Shown piece after piece: positions 35,401-44,548 of a DNA stretch of 64,000 nucleotides. The position numbers and the translations under genes are program-made. Under the pieces are notes generated by a model. It saw only the letters and a program-made list of their open reading frames with translations, was not told where the DNA came from and ran no database searches. The stretch's first letter is position 1. The number at the start of each line of letters is the position of its first letter. This stretch comes from Streptomyces calvus. Its GTDB lineage: Bacteria > Actinomycetota > Actinomycetes > Streptomycetales > Streptomycetaceae. Location of the stretch: the NCBI RefSeq assembly GCF_006782915.1, contig NZ_VCNP01000054.1, positions 1 through 64,000 of the forward strand. The letters are read 5' to 3'.

Positions 35401-35968
35401 GGTGTGGGACCTGCGGACGCAGGCGTGCCTCCACACGATGACCGGTCACCACGGCCCCGTCGGGTCGGTGTGCGTGACGCCCGACGGCCGTCACGCCCTG
35501 TCGGCCGGCGTCCACGACACGGGCGTCCGCCAGTGGGACCTGAGCACCGGCCGCTGCGTCCGCGTCCCGGAGACCCATCCCGCCGGCGGCCCCGGCTCGA
35601 TGTGCCTCACCCCCGACGGCCACCTCGTGACGGCCACCCGGCTGCGGTCGCAGGGCGGAGTGCGCGTCCGGCATCTGGCCTCCGGCCGGCTCGTCCGCCG
35701 TATCGACGCCGGGACCGGCGCCGTCATGCTGCGGGACGTGCACGCCGTGCCGGTCGGCGACTTCGTCGTCACCGCCGGCACGGACAACGTGCTGCGCCTG
35801 TGGGAGGTGGCCACGGGCCGCGAGGCGGGTCGGCTGGAGGGACACGGCTGCGATGTGCACGCGGTGCACATGACCGCCGACGGGCAGCACGTCCTGGCCG
35901 CGGGTGACGACGGCGCCGTGCACGTCTGGGACATCGACTGGGAGCTGGCCGGGCGCGACCCGCGCTGA
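32465..35968 (+). CDS. Serine/threonine protein kinase fused to WD40 repeats
   Basis: A 1167-residue protein. The kinase domain (about 40-300) has SGGMGVVYPARH, AVAVKSP, VHRDVKPGNVLV and VADFGLAQ followed by GTPRYRSPEQA, so it should be catalytically active. A short TPR-like segment (about 315-385) follows. WD40 repeats run from about 422 to 745 and again from about 847 to 1160, enough for two seven-bladed propellers, separated by a second helical TPR-like linker (REQERGNTAAALALLREAR). The architecture resembles PkwA-type kinases. There is no transmembrane helix, so it is cytoplasmic, and the propellers probably bind partner proteins. The ATG overlaps the previous stop as ATGA. Confidence 0.92.
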   Translation: MTGYGGHDDGATLDATGPAPSPAGPPVEWPVGTRLLDTYEITGEPRSGGMGVVYPARHLDWGTAVAVKSPQRHLLSRPADRESFVQEARTWVDLGLHPHICACHYVRTVDDFPRVFAEYVEGGSLDDRMRVEDPPLYRGEEPDVLARILDIAVQTAWGLEYAHARGVVHRDVKPGNVLVGDDGQVRVADFGLAQAPGAHRGTPRYRSPEQAAGRATGPATDLWSFAAAVLEMFTGGGPWLDGAAAADALADYRATGGRWARVWPVPDRLAGLLARCLAHAPEDRPAGMAEVAAELTAVHEELTGRRYPRQRPAAARLRADELNNRALSLRDLRRAGDAEVLRLLRRALEVDPRHPEASYNLGVLRWRAGEITADDVLRELRSALPGDTGRASTERHERVRRLTALVDAERGATVPAVTIPVVGTTRVAVMRTLPDGRHVLTGHDDGRLTLHETATGRLVRTLGGHAPHQVNAVHVSADGRYAVSTGTDRAVRLWDLSSGACLRGRKRRGPAARVTVAPDIRVMALHRLSDQPDRIRIWRLDGRRRPYVVRAAAEVTAGPLFLDECTVLIAESGGDVGVWDWPHGRRLGTLRGHSRSVVLMAADRAGRRVITAAADDEDLTVRVLDVRTGRCTHRLEGHTAPVGALAVAADGRLALTGGDHMARLWDLDTGDCVRTLGGHTGIVDGAAFADGSADLALTTELGGPARVWDLTTGRCLNAFEQDDVPGVWAELTADGRYLLQPGRRKVVVHSLWPRPGAVALQVCRPRSALDASAGDARGTELVARAAREQERGNTAAALALLREARSLPGHERSPELMAAWRRMARDTRPTGLRAAWHSRRLDGDGRALTDVCVTPDGRFVLSSGHTDDTVWVRDLTTGRRVRRLAGHTGTVLAVRVTPDGRYAVTGGRDRTARVWDLTAPAADPDGPAEGLPADPDGPAEGLPADRHRTLTGHTAAVLAVFVTPDGRRVVTGGSDSTVRVWDLRTQACLHTMTGHHGPVGSVCVTPDGRHALSAGVHDTGVRQWDLSTGRCVRVPETHPAGGPGSMCLTPDGHLVTATRLRSQGGVRVRHLASGRLVRRIDAGTGAVMLRDVHAVPVGDFVVTAGTDNVLRLWEVATGREAGRLEGHGCDVHAVHMTADGQHVLAAGDDGAVHVWDIDWELAGRDPR
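35228..35293 (+). repeat. Perfect 33-base tandem duplication in the WD40 region
   Basis: Two identical 33-base copies (35228-35260 and 35261-35293) encode ADPDGPAEGLP twice in a loop between blades of the second propeller. Perfect identity suggests a recent duplication. Confidence 0.95.
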
Positions 35969-36010
35969 CGGGGCGGCGGTGCAGGTTCTGTCCGGCCGCC
36001 CGACGCCGGG

Positions 36011-37144
36011 CTACGGGCGCAGCACCACCTTCGTGTAGCCCTCGATCCGCTTGTCGAACTTGTCGTAGGCCGACGGCGCCTGGTCCAGCGGCAGTTCGTG
36101 CGAGACGACGAAGCTCGGCCGGGCCCTGCCCGCGATGATCAGGTCCCGCAGGTGCCGGTTGTAGCGCTTCACGTTGCACTGGCCTGTCCCCATCCGCAGG
36201 CCCTTCTCGAAGAGCTTGCCGATCGCGACGAGGAGCATGCCCTGCTTGGCCTGCTCGTCCGGTGCGCCGGGATCGGCCGGGACGTAGAGGCCGGGCACGC
36301 CGAGCGCCCCGGTGGCCCGCACCGTACGGACCAGCGAGTTCAGGACCGTCGCCGGTTCCTCGCGGTCCGCGCCGCGCGCCGCCGCCTGGTAGCCCACCGC
36401 GTCGATGCCCTTGTCGGTGCCCGCGCCGTCGGTCTGCTCCTGGATCTGCTCGACCGGATCGCCCTGGGAGAAGTCGACCGGGACCGCGCCGATCTCCTCC
36501 GCCTTCCGCAGCCGCTCGGCGACCCGGTCCACGACGAACACCTTGCTCGCGCCGCGCAGCAGCGCCGAGTAGGCGGCCATGAGGCCGACCGGGCCCGCTC
36601 CGTACACGGCGACGCTCTCGCCGGGTCGGACCTGGGCGAGTTCACAGCCGTGGTAACCGGTGGGGAAGATGTCGGCGAGCAGGACGAAGTCGTTCTCGTG
36701 CTCGGTGCCCGGCGGCAGTTTCAGGCAGTTGAAGTCCGCGTAGGGAACGCGCAGGTATTCGGCCTGGCCGCCCTTCCAGGGGCCCATGGCGACGTAACCG
36801 TAGGCGCCGCCCGGGAAACCGGGATTGACGGTCAGGCAGTAACCGGTGAATCCCTCGACGCAGTTGGTGCAGAAACCGCAGGCGACGTTGAAGGGCATGA
36901 CCACGCGGTCGCCCTCCTTCAGGGTGGTGACACCCGGGCCGACCTCCGCGACCGTGCCCATGTTCTCGTGGCCGAAGGTGATGCCGGGCTCGGCGGCGGT
37001 GCGGCCTTCGTACATGTGCAGGTCGGAGCCGCAGATCGCGGTGGAGGTGACCTTGACGATCACATCGTTCGGATGCTGGACGGCGGGATCCTCGACCTCT
37101 TCGACCGCGACCTCGAACGGTCCCTTGTACACGACGGCCTTCAT
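36011..37144 (-). CDS. fdhA: Glutathione-independent formaldehyde dehydrogenase (zinc alcohol dehydrogenase family)
   Basis: A 377-residue zinc- and NAD-dependent enzyme resembling the Pseudomonas formaldehyde dismutase/dehydrogenase. Catalytic zinc ligands lie in ICGSDLHMYEG (Cys38) and TFGHENMG; the structural zinc site is CGFCTNCVEGFTGYC. The Rossmann segment is VYGAGPVGLMAAYSALLRGA. A family-typical feature is GIDAVGYQA. The start ATG 37144 has GGAGG upstream. It probably detoxifies formaldehyde or another aldehyde; substrate identity is inferred from family only. It is convergent with the WD40-kinase gene. Confidence 0.88.
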   Translation of the reverse strand: MKAVVYKGPFEVAVEEVEDPAVQHPNDVIVKVTSTAICGSDLHMYEGRTAAEPGITFGHENMGTVAEVGPGVTTLKEGDRVVMPFNVACGFCTNCVEGFTGYCLTVNPGFPGGAYGYVAMGPWKGGQAEYLRVPYADFNCLKLPPGTEHENDFVLLADIFPTGYHGCELAQVRPGESVAVYGAGPVGLMAAYSALLRGASKVFVVDRVAERLRKAEEIGAVPVDFSQGDPVEQIQEQTDGAGTDKGIDAVGYQAAARGADREEPATVLNSLVRTVRATGALGVPGLYVPADPGAPDEQAKQGMLLVAIGKLFEKGLRMGTGQCNVKRYNRHLRDLIIAGRARPSFVVSHELPLDQAPSAYDKFDKRIEGYTKVVLRP

Positions 37145-37318
37145 GGCTGCGACCTCCGCTCACTGGGGTTGATATCCGTTGAATCCGGTGTGCCGCGCCC
37201 CTCCCGGTGTTCCGCGTGACCGATATCTCATGATTCTCCGGTCTGCCGAATGGGGCAAGCCGGTAATATCCCCGGCAATGCCAGGTCGGCAGTGAACCCG
37301 GAACGGAAAGGGGCGGAC

Positions 37319-37510
37319 ATGGCGGCGCAGAGGCTGGGAACGCTCCTCGTTCCCGTGCCCGGACTGTCCGGCACCACTTATCCGCCGGGCACGACGGTGA
37401 CGGTCCGCGGTCGCGGCGCGAGTGTCGACGCCTTCGTCGACGGTGACTGGCTCCCGCTGGCGTGGTGGGAGTTCTCCGACGGCCTGCGCGAGGACATCGC
37501 CGACCGCTGA
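37319..37510 (+). CDS. Small conserved hypothetical protein
   Basis: A 63-residue protein, MAAQRLGTLLVPVPG followed by TVTVRGRGASVDAFVDGDWLPLAWWEFSDG. The Trp-rich centre and regular codon use support a real gene. AAAGGGG lies upstream of the ATG. It is divergent from the dehydrogenase gene and convergent with glpK, whose stop is six bases away. No function is known to me. Confidence 0.7.
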   Translation: MAAQRLGTLLVPVPGLSGTTYPPGTTVTVRGRGASVDAFVDGDWLPLAWWEFSDGLREDIADR

Positions 37511-37516
37511 CCGCCC

Positions 37517-39034
<1,518 letters not shown>

Positions 39035-39090
39035 CGTGTGTCACCTCTCCTCGTGACCGGGCAGGGCCGTGCCCGAAACCGTGCGAACAC

Positions 39091-39978
39091 CTAGGGCTGT
39101 TCCGTGGCCGGGCCTTCCTCGGCCGCCTCCAGCCGGGCCTTGATCACCGGGCTGACGAGCAGGTCGTACACCAGGGCTCCGAGTACTCCGCCGATGAGCG
39201 GGCCGACGATGGGGATCCACCAGTAGCCGCTGAACCACCCGAACGTTCCCGGCAGGGCGATCGAGCCCCAGCCCTCGAAGTAGGTGAACAGCCGCGGTCC
39301 GAAGTCACGCGCGGGATTGATCGCGTATCCGGCATTGGTGCCGAACGTCAGACCGATCGCGACGACCACCAGGCCGATGAGGAAGGGGTGCAGGTTCGAC
39401 AGCGGTGCCGTGTTGCGGGTGTCGATGAGCGCGCACACCAGCAGCAGGAGGATCCCGGTCCCCACGATCTGGTCGAGCAGCGGCCCCCACCAGGAGTTTC
39501 CGAAGTATTCGGCGGGGAACGTGGCGAAGATCGAGTAGGTCGCCAGTGATTCGTCGCGCGGGACGCCCGCCCGGGCGTCGGCCGCGTCGATCGCCCATCG
39601 GTAGCAGGCGTAGACGAGCGCGGCGGCGACGAAGGCGCCCAGGACCTGCGCCAGCCAGTACGGCAGCACCTTCCGCCACGGGAAGTCCCTGCGGACGGCG
39701 AAGGCCAGCGTCACCGCGGGATTGATGTGGGCGCCGCTGATGCCGCCGGCCACGTAGATGGCGAACACCACGGCGAGCCCCCAGCCCCACGCGATGATGA
39801 GCCAGTTGGCGGGCCCGAACTCCACCACCTGCCGGCCCGAACCCGGGAGACCGACCACGGAGACGGCCACCGAGGCGACGCCCAGCAGGATCAGGACGAA
39901 CGTTCCCAGGAACTCGGCGAGCATCTCACCGCCGAGGCCCTTTCGATAGCCGCGTCGACGTGCCATGCGTTCAGCCAT
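39091..39978 (-). CDS. glpF: Glycerol facilitator / aquaporin (MIP family)
   Basis: A 295-residue six-helix channel for glycerol uptake. Both NPA motifs are present (GAHINPAVT and GYAINPARD). The Asp after the second NPAR supports glycerol over water selectivity (NPARD in GlpF). The start is ATG 39978 with GAGGAG five bases upstream; a much longer open frame upstream is not coding. It precedes glpK and is probably transcribed with it. Confidence 0.95.
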   Translation of the reverse strand: MAERMARRRGYRKGLGGEMLAEFLGTFVLILLGVASVAVSVVGLPGSGRQVVEFGPANWLIIAWGWGLAVVFAIYVAGGISGAHINPAVTLAFAVRRDFPWRKVLPYWLAQVLGAFVAAALVYACYRWAIDAADARAGVPRDESLATYSIFATFPAEYFGNSWWGPLLDQIVGTGILLLLVCALIDTRNTAPLSNLHPFLIGLVVVAIGLTFGTNAGYAINPARDFGPRLFTYFEGWGSIALPGTFGWFSGYWWIPIVGPLIGGVLGALVYDLLVSPVIKARLEAAEEGPATEQP

Positions 39979-40186
39979 CGGCTCTCCTCGGCTGGATTGA
40001 CGTGGACCTCCCTCCCTGAACGGAAGCGTAGGTGCGCCGGAGTGATCGGGCTCGTCGAGAGCCGTGTTTCCTCCCTCTGGAGCAATGCCCGGCGGTACCG
40101 GCGTGCGGGCGCCCGACCATCGTGCTCCGCCTCCCGCGTACGCTGGCGGACCGTCGTGCCCGACCGACCGACAGGAGCCCGCAGCC

Positions 40187-40948
40187 ATGCCCTCCCGCAC
40201 GGACCAGGCGTTCCTCGACGCCACCGCCGACCGTCTCGCCGCCCTGCCCACCGTCCGGGCGGTCACCCTCGGCGGTTCCCGCGCGCAGGGCACCCACCGG
40301 CCCGACAGCGACTGGGACCTGGCCGTCTACTACCGGGGCCCCTTCGACCCGGACGACCTGCGCGCCGTCGGCTGGCAGGGCGAGGTCTGCGACGTCGGCG
40401 CCTGGGGCGGCGGCGTCTTCAACGGCGGTGCCTGGCTGACCATCGACGGGCGCCGCGTCGACGTGCACTACCGCGACCTCGACGTCGTCGAGCACGAACT
40501 GGCGGAGGCGCAGGCGGGCCGCTTCCGCGTCGAACCGCTGCTGTTCCACCTGGCCGGCATCCCGACCTACCTGGTGGTCGCCGAACTCGCGATCAACGAG
40601 GTGCTGCGCGGTGAACTGCCCCGCCCGGCCTACCCAAAGGCCCTGCGCCGCACCGCTGCCGAGCGCTGGCACGGTACGGCCGCCGCGACGCTCGCCTACG
40701 CGCGGGCCAACCACGCCCCGCACGGCCGTCTCACCGAGGTCGCCGGGGCCGTCGCCACGGCGGCCCTGCACACCGGGCACGCCGTGCTGGCCGCGCGCGG
40801 CGAGTGGGTCACCAACGAGAAGCGGCTGCTCGACCGCGCCGGACTGCGCACCGTGGACGACGTCCTCGCCCGCATGCGGAACGACCCCGAGTCGCTCACC
40901 ACGGCCGTCGCCGACGCGGAGGCGCTGTTCGAGGCCGCGCTGCGCTGA
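40187..40948 (+). CDS. Nucleotidyltransferase-domain protein
   Basis: A 253-residue protein with an N-terminal polymerase-beta-type nucleotidyltransferase motif: TLGGSRAQGTHRPDSDWDLAVYY gives the GSRAxG...DSDxD active site, and VDVHYRDLD supplies the third acidic strand. The helical C-terminal half (from about 120) may bind the acceptor. The ATG has AGGAG eight bases upstream. Such proteins adenylylate small molecules or proteins, including some aminoglycoside-resistance enzymes and antitoxins; no partner toxin gene is adjacent. It is divergent from glpF. Confidence 0.85.
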   Translation: MPSRTDQAFLDATADRLAALPTVRAVTLGGSRAQGTHRPDSDWDLAVYYRGPFDPDDLRAVGWQGEVCDVGAWGGGVFNGGAWLTIDGRRVDVHYRDLDVVEHELAEAQAGRFRVEPLLFHLAGIPTYLVVAELAINEVLRGELPRPAYPKALRRTAAERWHGTAAATLAYARANHAPHGRLTEVAGAVATAALHTGHAVLAARGEWVTNEKRLLDRAGLRTVDDVLARMRNDPESLTTAVADAEALFEAALR

Positions 40949-41014
40949 CTTCCGCGGCGAGCGCAGGCGCACGGGCCGGCCCGTGCGCCGTACCGGGCGC
41001 ATGCGCCAACGGCG

Positions 41015-41042
41015 TTGTGCGGCGGGCGCGTTGGACTACGGT
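41015..41042 (+). promoter_or_regulatory. Putative promoter of the shared-motif gene pair
   Basis: TTGTGC (41015-41020) and TACGGT (41037-41042) are separated by 16 bases and read toward the ATG at 41108. The match to the vegetative consensus is moderate. Confidence 0.4.
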
Positions 41043-41057
41043 GGAACCATCGTCGCG

Positions 41058-41082
41058 GCCGGGAGTGCGCACGCCTCCCGGC
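41058..41082 (+). other. Leader hairpin before the shared-motif gene pair
   Basis: A perfect eight-base stem (41058-41065 and 41075-41082) with a nine-base loop containing the palindrome TGCGCA. It would lie in the 5' leader of the transcript. Confidence 0.5.
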
Positions 41083-41107
41083 GGATTCGGACTTTCGGGG
41101 GGCTTCG

Positions 41108-41530
41108 ATGGATCCCTATCTGCTCACCTTGGCCGGTACGGCCGGCACGTCCCTGGTGGGACTGCTCGTCGCCGAGGGATGGCAGCAGACGAGGGACGGA
41201 GTGGTGACCGTCTGGCGCCGCTTCCGCCCCCAGACCGCCGACGAGGTCGGACGGGACCTCGACGCCTCCCGCGCCACCGCGCTCGACGCCGCCGAGAGCG
41301 AGGGCCCCGACGTCACCGGACCGCTGCAGGGCCGGTGGGCCGCGCGCTTCGTCGAACTGCTCGCCGAGCACCCCGAGGCCGCCGACGAGCTGCGCGACCT
41401 GCTGGAACAGTGGGAGCGGCGAGCACCGGACGGCCGGCCCACCGACGGCGGAGTACGGATGGAGGCGCACGCGACGGACCACGGCCGCATCTACCAGGCC
41501 GCCCGGGACATCCACATCACCGAGCGATGA
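41108..41530 (+). CDS. Small protein with hydrophobic N-terminus and C-terminal HGRIYQAARD motif
   Basis: A 140-residue protein with no family I can name. Residues 2-24 (DPYLLTLAGTAGTSLVGLLVAE) form a hydrophobic or amphipathic helix, followed by helices rich in Glu/Ala/Leu. The last 16 residues, beginning HGRIYQAARD, resemble HGQVYQSAGD near the N-terminus of the next protein. GGGGGG precedes the ATG, and the stop overlaps the next start as ATGA. A membrane-active effector carrying a homotypic interaction motif would fit this layout; that is inference. The motif form recalls bacterial amyloid signalling sequences. Confidence 0.75.
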   Translation: MDPYLLTLAGTAGTSLVGLLVAEGWQQTRDGVVTVWRRFRPQTADEVGRDLDASRATALDAAESEGPDVTGPLQGRWAARFVELLAEHPEAADELRDLLEQWERRAPDGRPTDGGVRMEAHATDHGRIYQAARDIHITER

Positions 41531-42621
41531 GAGCACCGGACGACGGCGCGGGCGGCGACGCACGCCGTCGCGCCGGTACGTACGGCCGCGCCTCGGGCCA
41601 CGGGCAGGTGTACCAGTCCGCCGGCGACCAGTACGTGACCCACGTCAACATCACGGCCGAGGGCCGGGGCCTGGCCGCCCACGAGGCGCGCGAGCGGGCC
41701 GACGTGGTCGTCCAGGTGCTGGCCCGCGCCGTCGGAGAGTGGGCGGCACGCTGTCAGGAACTGGAGGAGAAGGCCCGCAGGGCCAAGGCCGAGGGCCGCG
41801 CCGAGGCCCACGCCGAGTTCACCGAGCGGCTGCGGGACGCCGAACTGCGCGTCATGCGCGCCCGGTCGACGATGCGGCAGGCCGAGGAGGAACGCGCCAG
41901 GGCCGAGGCGCTGCTGGCCCAGGCGCAGCAGGAACTGGCGCGTCGCAGACGCGGCGGCGAACAGGACCGGGACGACGACGACCTCCGTCCCGTTCGTCCC
42001 GGTCCGCCGCAGGACGAGCGGGACGCCGAGGAGTTCTCCGACCTCCTGGAACGGGCGGAGGCCGAACTCGGCGCCGTGCGCGAAGGGCTGCGTCGGCTCG
42101 GCGAGGAGACCGGCCCCGACCCGGCGCGGGTCGTCGCGGGGGAGTGGACGCGCCGCACCGCGCCGGACCGGCATCCGGCCCCCGCCCGGCCGGCCGCCCC
42201 GGACGCCCACGACGCCCCGGCCCGCCCCGTGCCCGCGATCCACACGACCGGCCTGCCCCTGTGGGGCCCGGTGGGCACGATCTGGGCACTCCTCACCCTC
42301 CCGCCGTGGGTTCCGATGCTCGTCGTCACGACCAACAGGGCGGCCTACGCGGCGACCGAGCAGCACGGTGACGTGGGCTGGTTCACCGCCGTCACGGTGG
42401 TGGCGGGCCTGCTGGCGTACGTCTTCCTCCTGGGCAGTGCGGGACTGGTGGCCGAGAACCTGTGGCTCGGCGACCGGGAACGCAGGCTCATCCAACGCCC
42501 CGCCGTCCTCTGCGTACTGGTGTCCCTGCTCCTGCTCGTCGCCGCGTTCTTCACCCCGCTCAGCTGGCCGGGCCCCGCCGGGGCATGGGGCCGGGGCCTC
42601 GCGTCCCTGATACCGGCGTAA
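41527..42621 (+). CDS. Coiled-coil membrane protein with N-terminal HGQVYQSAGD motif
   Basis: A 364-residue protein. Residues 25-41 hold the motif shared with the preceding small protein. A long Glu/Arg/Ala coiled coil spans about 50-145, followed by a second helical stretch (FSDLLERAEAELGAVREGLRRLG) and a Pro/Ala linker. The C-terminal third has three hydrophobic helices (GTIWALLTLPPWVPMLVV, FTAVTVVAGLLAYVFLLGSAG, VLCVLVSLLLLVAAFF). This gives a membrane-anchored protein with a cytoplasmic coiled coil and an exposed N-terminal motif. Translation is coupled to the upstream gene. Its 3' end overlaps the convergent ATPase-domain gene by 62 bases. Function unknown; a receptor or scaffold for the small partner is inferred. 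Confidence 0.78.
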   Translation: MRAPDDGAGGDARRRAGTYGRASGHGQVYQSAGDQYVTHVNITAEGRGLAAHEARERADVVVQVLARAVGEWAARCQELEEKARRAKAEGRAEAHAEFTERLRDAELRVMRARSTMRQAEEERARAEALLAQAQQELARRRRGGEQDRDDDDLRPVRPGPPQDERDAEEFSDLLERAEAELGAVREGLRRLGEETGPDPARVVAGEWTRRTAPDRHPAPARPAAPDAHDAPARPVPAIHTTGLPLWGPVGTIWALLTLPPWVPMLVVTTNRAAYAATEQHGDVGWFTAVTVVAGLLAYVFLLGSAGLVAENLWLGDRERRLIQRPAVLCVLVSLLLLVAAFFTPLSWPGPAGAWGRGLASLIPA

Positions 42622-43087
42622 CCGCGGCCGGTCCGGGCGGCGGACGGAACTCCGCCCACACGGTCTTGCCGGGGCCGGCCGGCCGGGGCGTGACACCCCA
42701 GTCGTCCGCGAGAGCGTCCACCAGGAGCAGCCCCCGGCCCGATTCGCCGTCCGGGCCGGGCGTTTCGGCCACCGGCCGTCGCTCCGCCCGGGTGTCCGTG
42801 ACCTCGACGCGCAGCATGCCGCCCTCGGCCTCGGTCAGACGGAGGCGGAAGTCCCGGCCGGGGACGAGACCGTGACGGACGGCGTTCGCGGTGAGCTCGG
42901 AGGCGATCAGGGTGAGCGTCTCGTTCGCCGGCGAGGCGTAGGAGTGGCCCCAGGCGTGCAGGCGGTGCGAGACCAGTCGGCGGGCGAGGCGCGCGCCGCG
43001 CGGGGACGAGGTGAACCGCATCGCGAACGCGCGGGCGGGCCGCGCCGGTCGGGACGTACGCCCTTGCGGGGGAGTAGCTGACTTCAT
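42560..43087 (-). CDS. ATP-binding protein, anti-sigma-factor kinase-like (HATPase_c)
   Basis: A 175-residue protein of the RsbW/SpoIIAB-like GHKL fold common in Streptomyces. The N box is ETLTLIASELTANAVRHG, and the G box is GESGRGLLLVDALADDWGV. The C-terminal tail is Pro/Gly-rich. It is divergently placed next to an XRE/DUF5753 regulator and DUF397 gene, the arrangement of the whiJ-type loci where such proteins accompany developmental regulators. The target sigma or other partner is unknown. Confidence 0.88.
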   Translation of the reverse strand: MKSATPPQGRTSRPARPARAFAMRFTSSPRGARLARRLVSHRLHAWGHSYASPANETLTLIASELTANAVRHGLVPGRDFRLRLTEAEGGMLRVEVTDTRAERRPVAETPGPDGESGRGLLLVDALADDWGVTPRPAGPGKTVWAEFRPPPGPAAVTPVSGTRGPGPMPRRGPAS

Positions 43088-43276
43088 GAGGTCAACGGTC
43101 GCGCACTGTGCGTAGCGTGGACCAGGCGTGACGCGCTGACCGGCAGCGGCTGTACGCCGTCGGCGCGGGCCTTGTACACGGGGTGAGCCGTGACCGGGCC
43201 GGTGCGGGGCGGGTTGGTTGCGAGCGCGACGAGGCGCGGGGTGTTCGGCGGTGAGTACGTACGGGAGGTGCCGGGC

Positions 43277-44116
43277 GTGGAGGAACAGCGGCAGCAGGTG
43301 GACGGCCAGGAGCAGGAGGCGGGCGCGGGCATCCTGCACGTGTTCGGGCGGCAGTTGAAACTGTGCCGGGAACGGGCGGGACTGGACCGGGCGGAGCTGG
43401 GGAGCAGGGCAGGGTACTCGGCTTCGACGATCGCCTCGTTCGAGCAGGGCAGGCGGATCCCGCCGCCGAAGTTCATCGACAGGGCGGACGAACTGCTCGA
43501 CGCCGGTGGGCTGTTGAAGGCGGGCAAGGAGGAGGTGGCCCGGGCGCAGTATCCGGCGTTCTTCCGGGACGCGGCCAGGTTGGAGACGCAGGCGGTGGAA
43601 CTTCACGTGTACGCCACCCAGGCTGCTCCTGGACTGTTGCAGACGGAGGAGTGCGCCCGCGCGGTGTGTGCGATGTGGCGTCCGTTGCTGGACGAGGAGG
43701 TCATCGAGCAACGCGTGGCCGCCCGACTGGCACGGCAGGACATCTTCGCCCGGCGTCCGGCACCGGACCTGAGTTTCGTGATCGAGGAGGCCGTGCTGCA
43801 CCGTCCGCTGGGTGGTGAGTCGGTCTGGCGCGGCCAGTTGGAGCAGATCCTGCTGGCGGGCGACAAGCGGAACGTCGACATTCAGGTGATGCCGCTTGCA
43901 CGCGTACAGCACGCTGGACTGGCCGGCCCGTTCACCTTGATGGAGACCAGGGATGGGCGGAGGATCGCCTACACGGAAGTGCAAGGTGACAGCCACGTCC
44001 ACACAGAGCGCGGAAAGGTCCGGGAACTCGAAGTCGCGTACGGAGCCCTTCGCGCGCAGGCGTTCACCCCGGAAGAATCGCGCGCGTTGATCGAGAAGCT
44101 GTTGGGAGAGAGATGA
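43277..44116 (+). CDS. XRE-family regulator with DUF5753 domain (WhiJ-like)
   Basis: A 279-residue protein. The helix-turn-helix lies at about 24-80 (GRQLKLCRERAGLDRAELGSRAGYSASTIASFEQGRRIPP). The rest is DUF5753 (QAAPGLLQTEECARAVC, LSFVIEEAVLHRPLGG, VDIQVMPL, GPFTLME). The GTG at 43277 is favoured by GGGAGG eight bases upstream; earlier starts lack this. DUF5753 regulators pair with DUF397 proteins to control development and secondary metabolism in Streptomyces. The DUF397 gene follows directly with an ATGA overlap. Confidence 0.9.
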   Translation: MEEQRQQVDGQEQEAGAGILHVFGRQLKLCRERAGLDRAELGSRAGYSASTIASFEQGRRIPPPKFIDRADELLDAGGLLKAGKEEVARAQYPAFFRDAARLETQAVELHVYATQAAPGLLQTEECARAVCAMWRPLLDEEVIEQRVAARLARQDIFARRPAPDLSFVIEEAVLHRPLGGESVWRGQLEQILLAGDKRNVDIQVMPLARVQHAGLAGPFTLMETRDGRRIAYTEVQGDSHVHTERGKVRELEVAYGALRAQAFTPEESRALIEKLLGER

Positions 44117-44325
44117 GCGGGGAATCGGCCGGGCGGGACATCGGCGACCTGGCTTGGTACAGGAGCAGCTACAGCGCCGGGAACGGCGGCGAGTGCGTCG
44201 AGGTGGCTCCAGGGAGCGGGGTTCTGCACGTCCGTGACTCGAAGGACGTCGCAGGCCCCATGGTCAGCCTCACGCCGAAGGCGTGGGCCGCCTTCGTCGG
44301 GTTCGCCGCCCGGCACACCGCGTAG
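44113..44325 (+). CDS. DUF397 domain protein
   Basis: A 70-residue protein, WYRSSYSAGNGGECVEVAP followed by LHVRDSKDVAGPMVSLTPKAWAAFVGF, the full DUF397 pattern. These small proteins act with XRE/DUF5753 regulators, probably by modulating their DNA binding; members near whiJ behave this way. The start overlaps the regulator stop as ATGA. A strong terminator follows. Confidence 0.92.
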   Translation: MSGESAGRDIGDLAWYRSSYSAGNGGECVEVAPGSGVLHVRDSKDVAGPMVSLTPKAWAAFVGFAARHTA

Positions 44326-44339
44326 GGCGAAGCGCGTCG

Positions 44340-44378
44340 CAGTGCCCCGTGACCGCCGACGCGGGTCACGGGGCACTG
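44340..44378 (+). terminator. Terminator of the XRE-DUF397 operon
   Basis: A perfect 15-base stem (44340-44354 and 44364-44378) with a nine-base loop, 15 bases after the DUF397 stop. Confidence 0.85.
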
Positions 44379-44548
44379 GCGTGCGTGCGGGCGGGCGGGC
44401 GAAGGCCCGGGGCGCGTTCGTCACCTGCCGGAAACGCGACCGTTCACGGTGCTCCCACGACGTCGCTTACCGTGGAGGACACGTCCACCCGGCCCGGTCA
44501 CCGTCGCCCGCGAGCTCACGCCCTTCCCGATGCGACCGCTGGAGTCCC

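Noticed and set aside
40187..40948. Toxin-antitoxin pair based on the nucleotidyltransferase
   Set aside because: No HEPN-type or other partner gene is adjacent; neighbours are glpF (divergent) and the shared-motif pair behind its own promoter.
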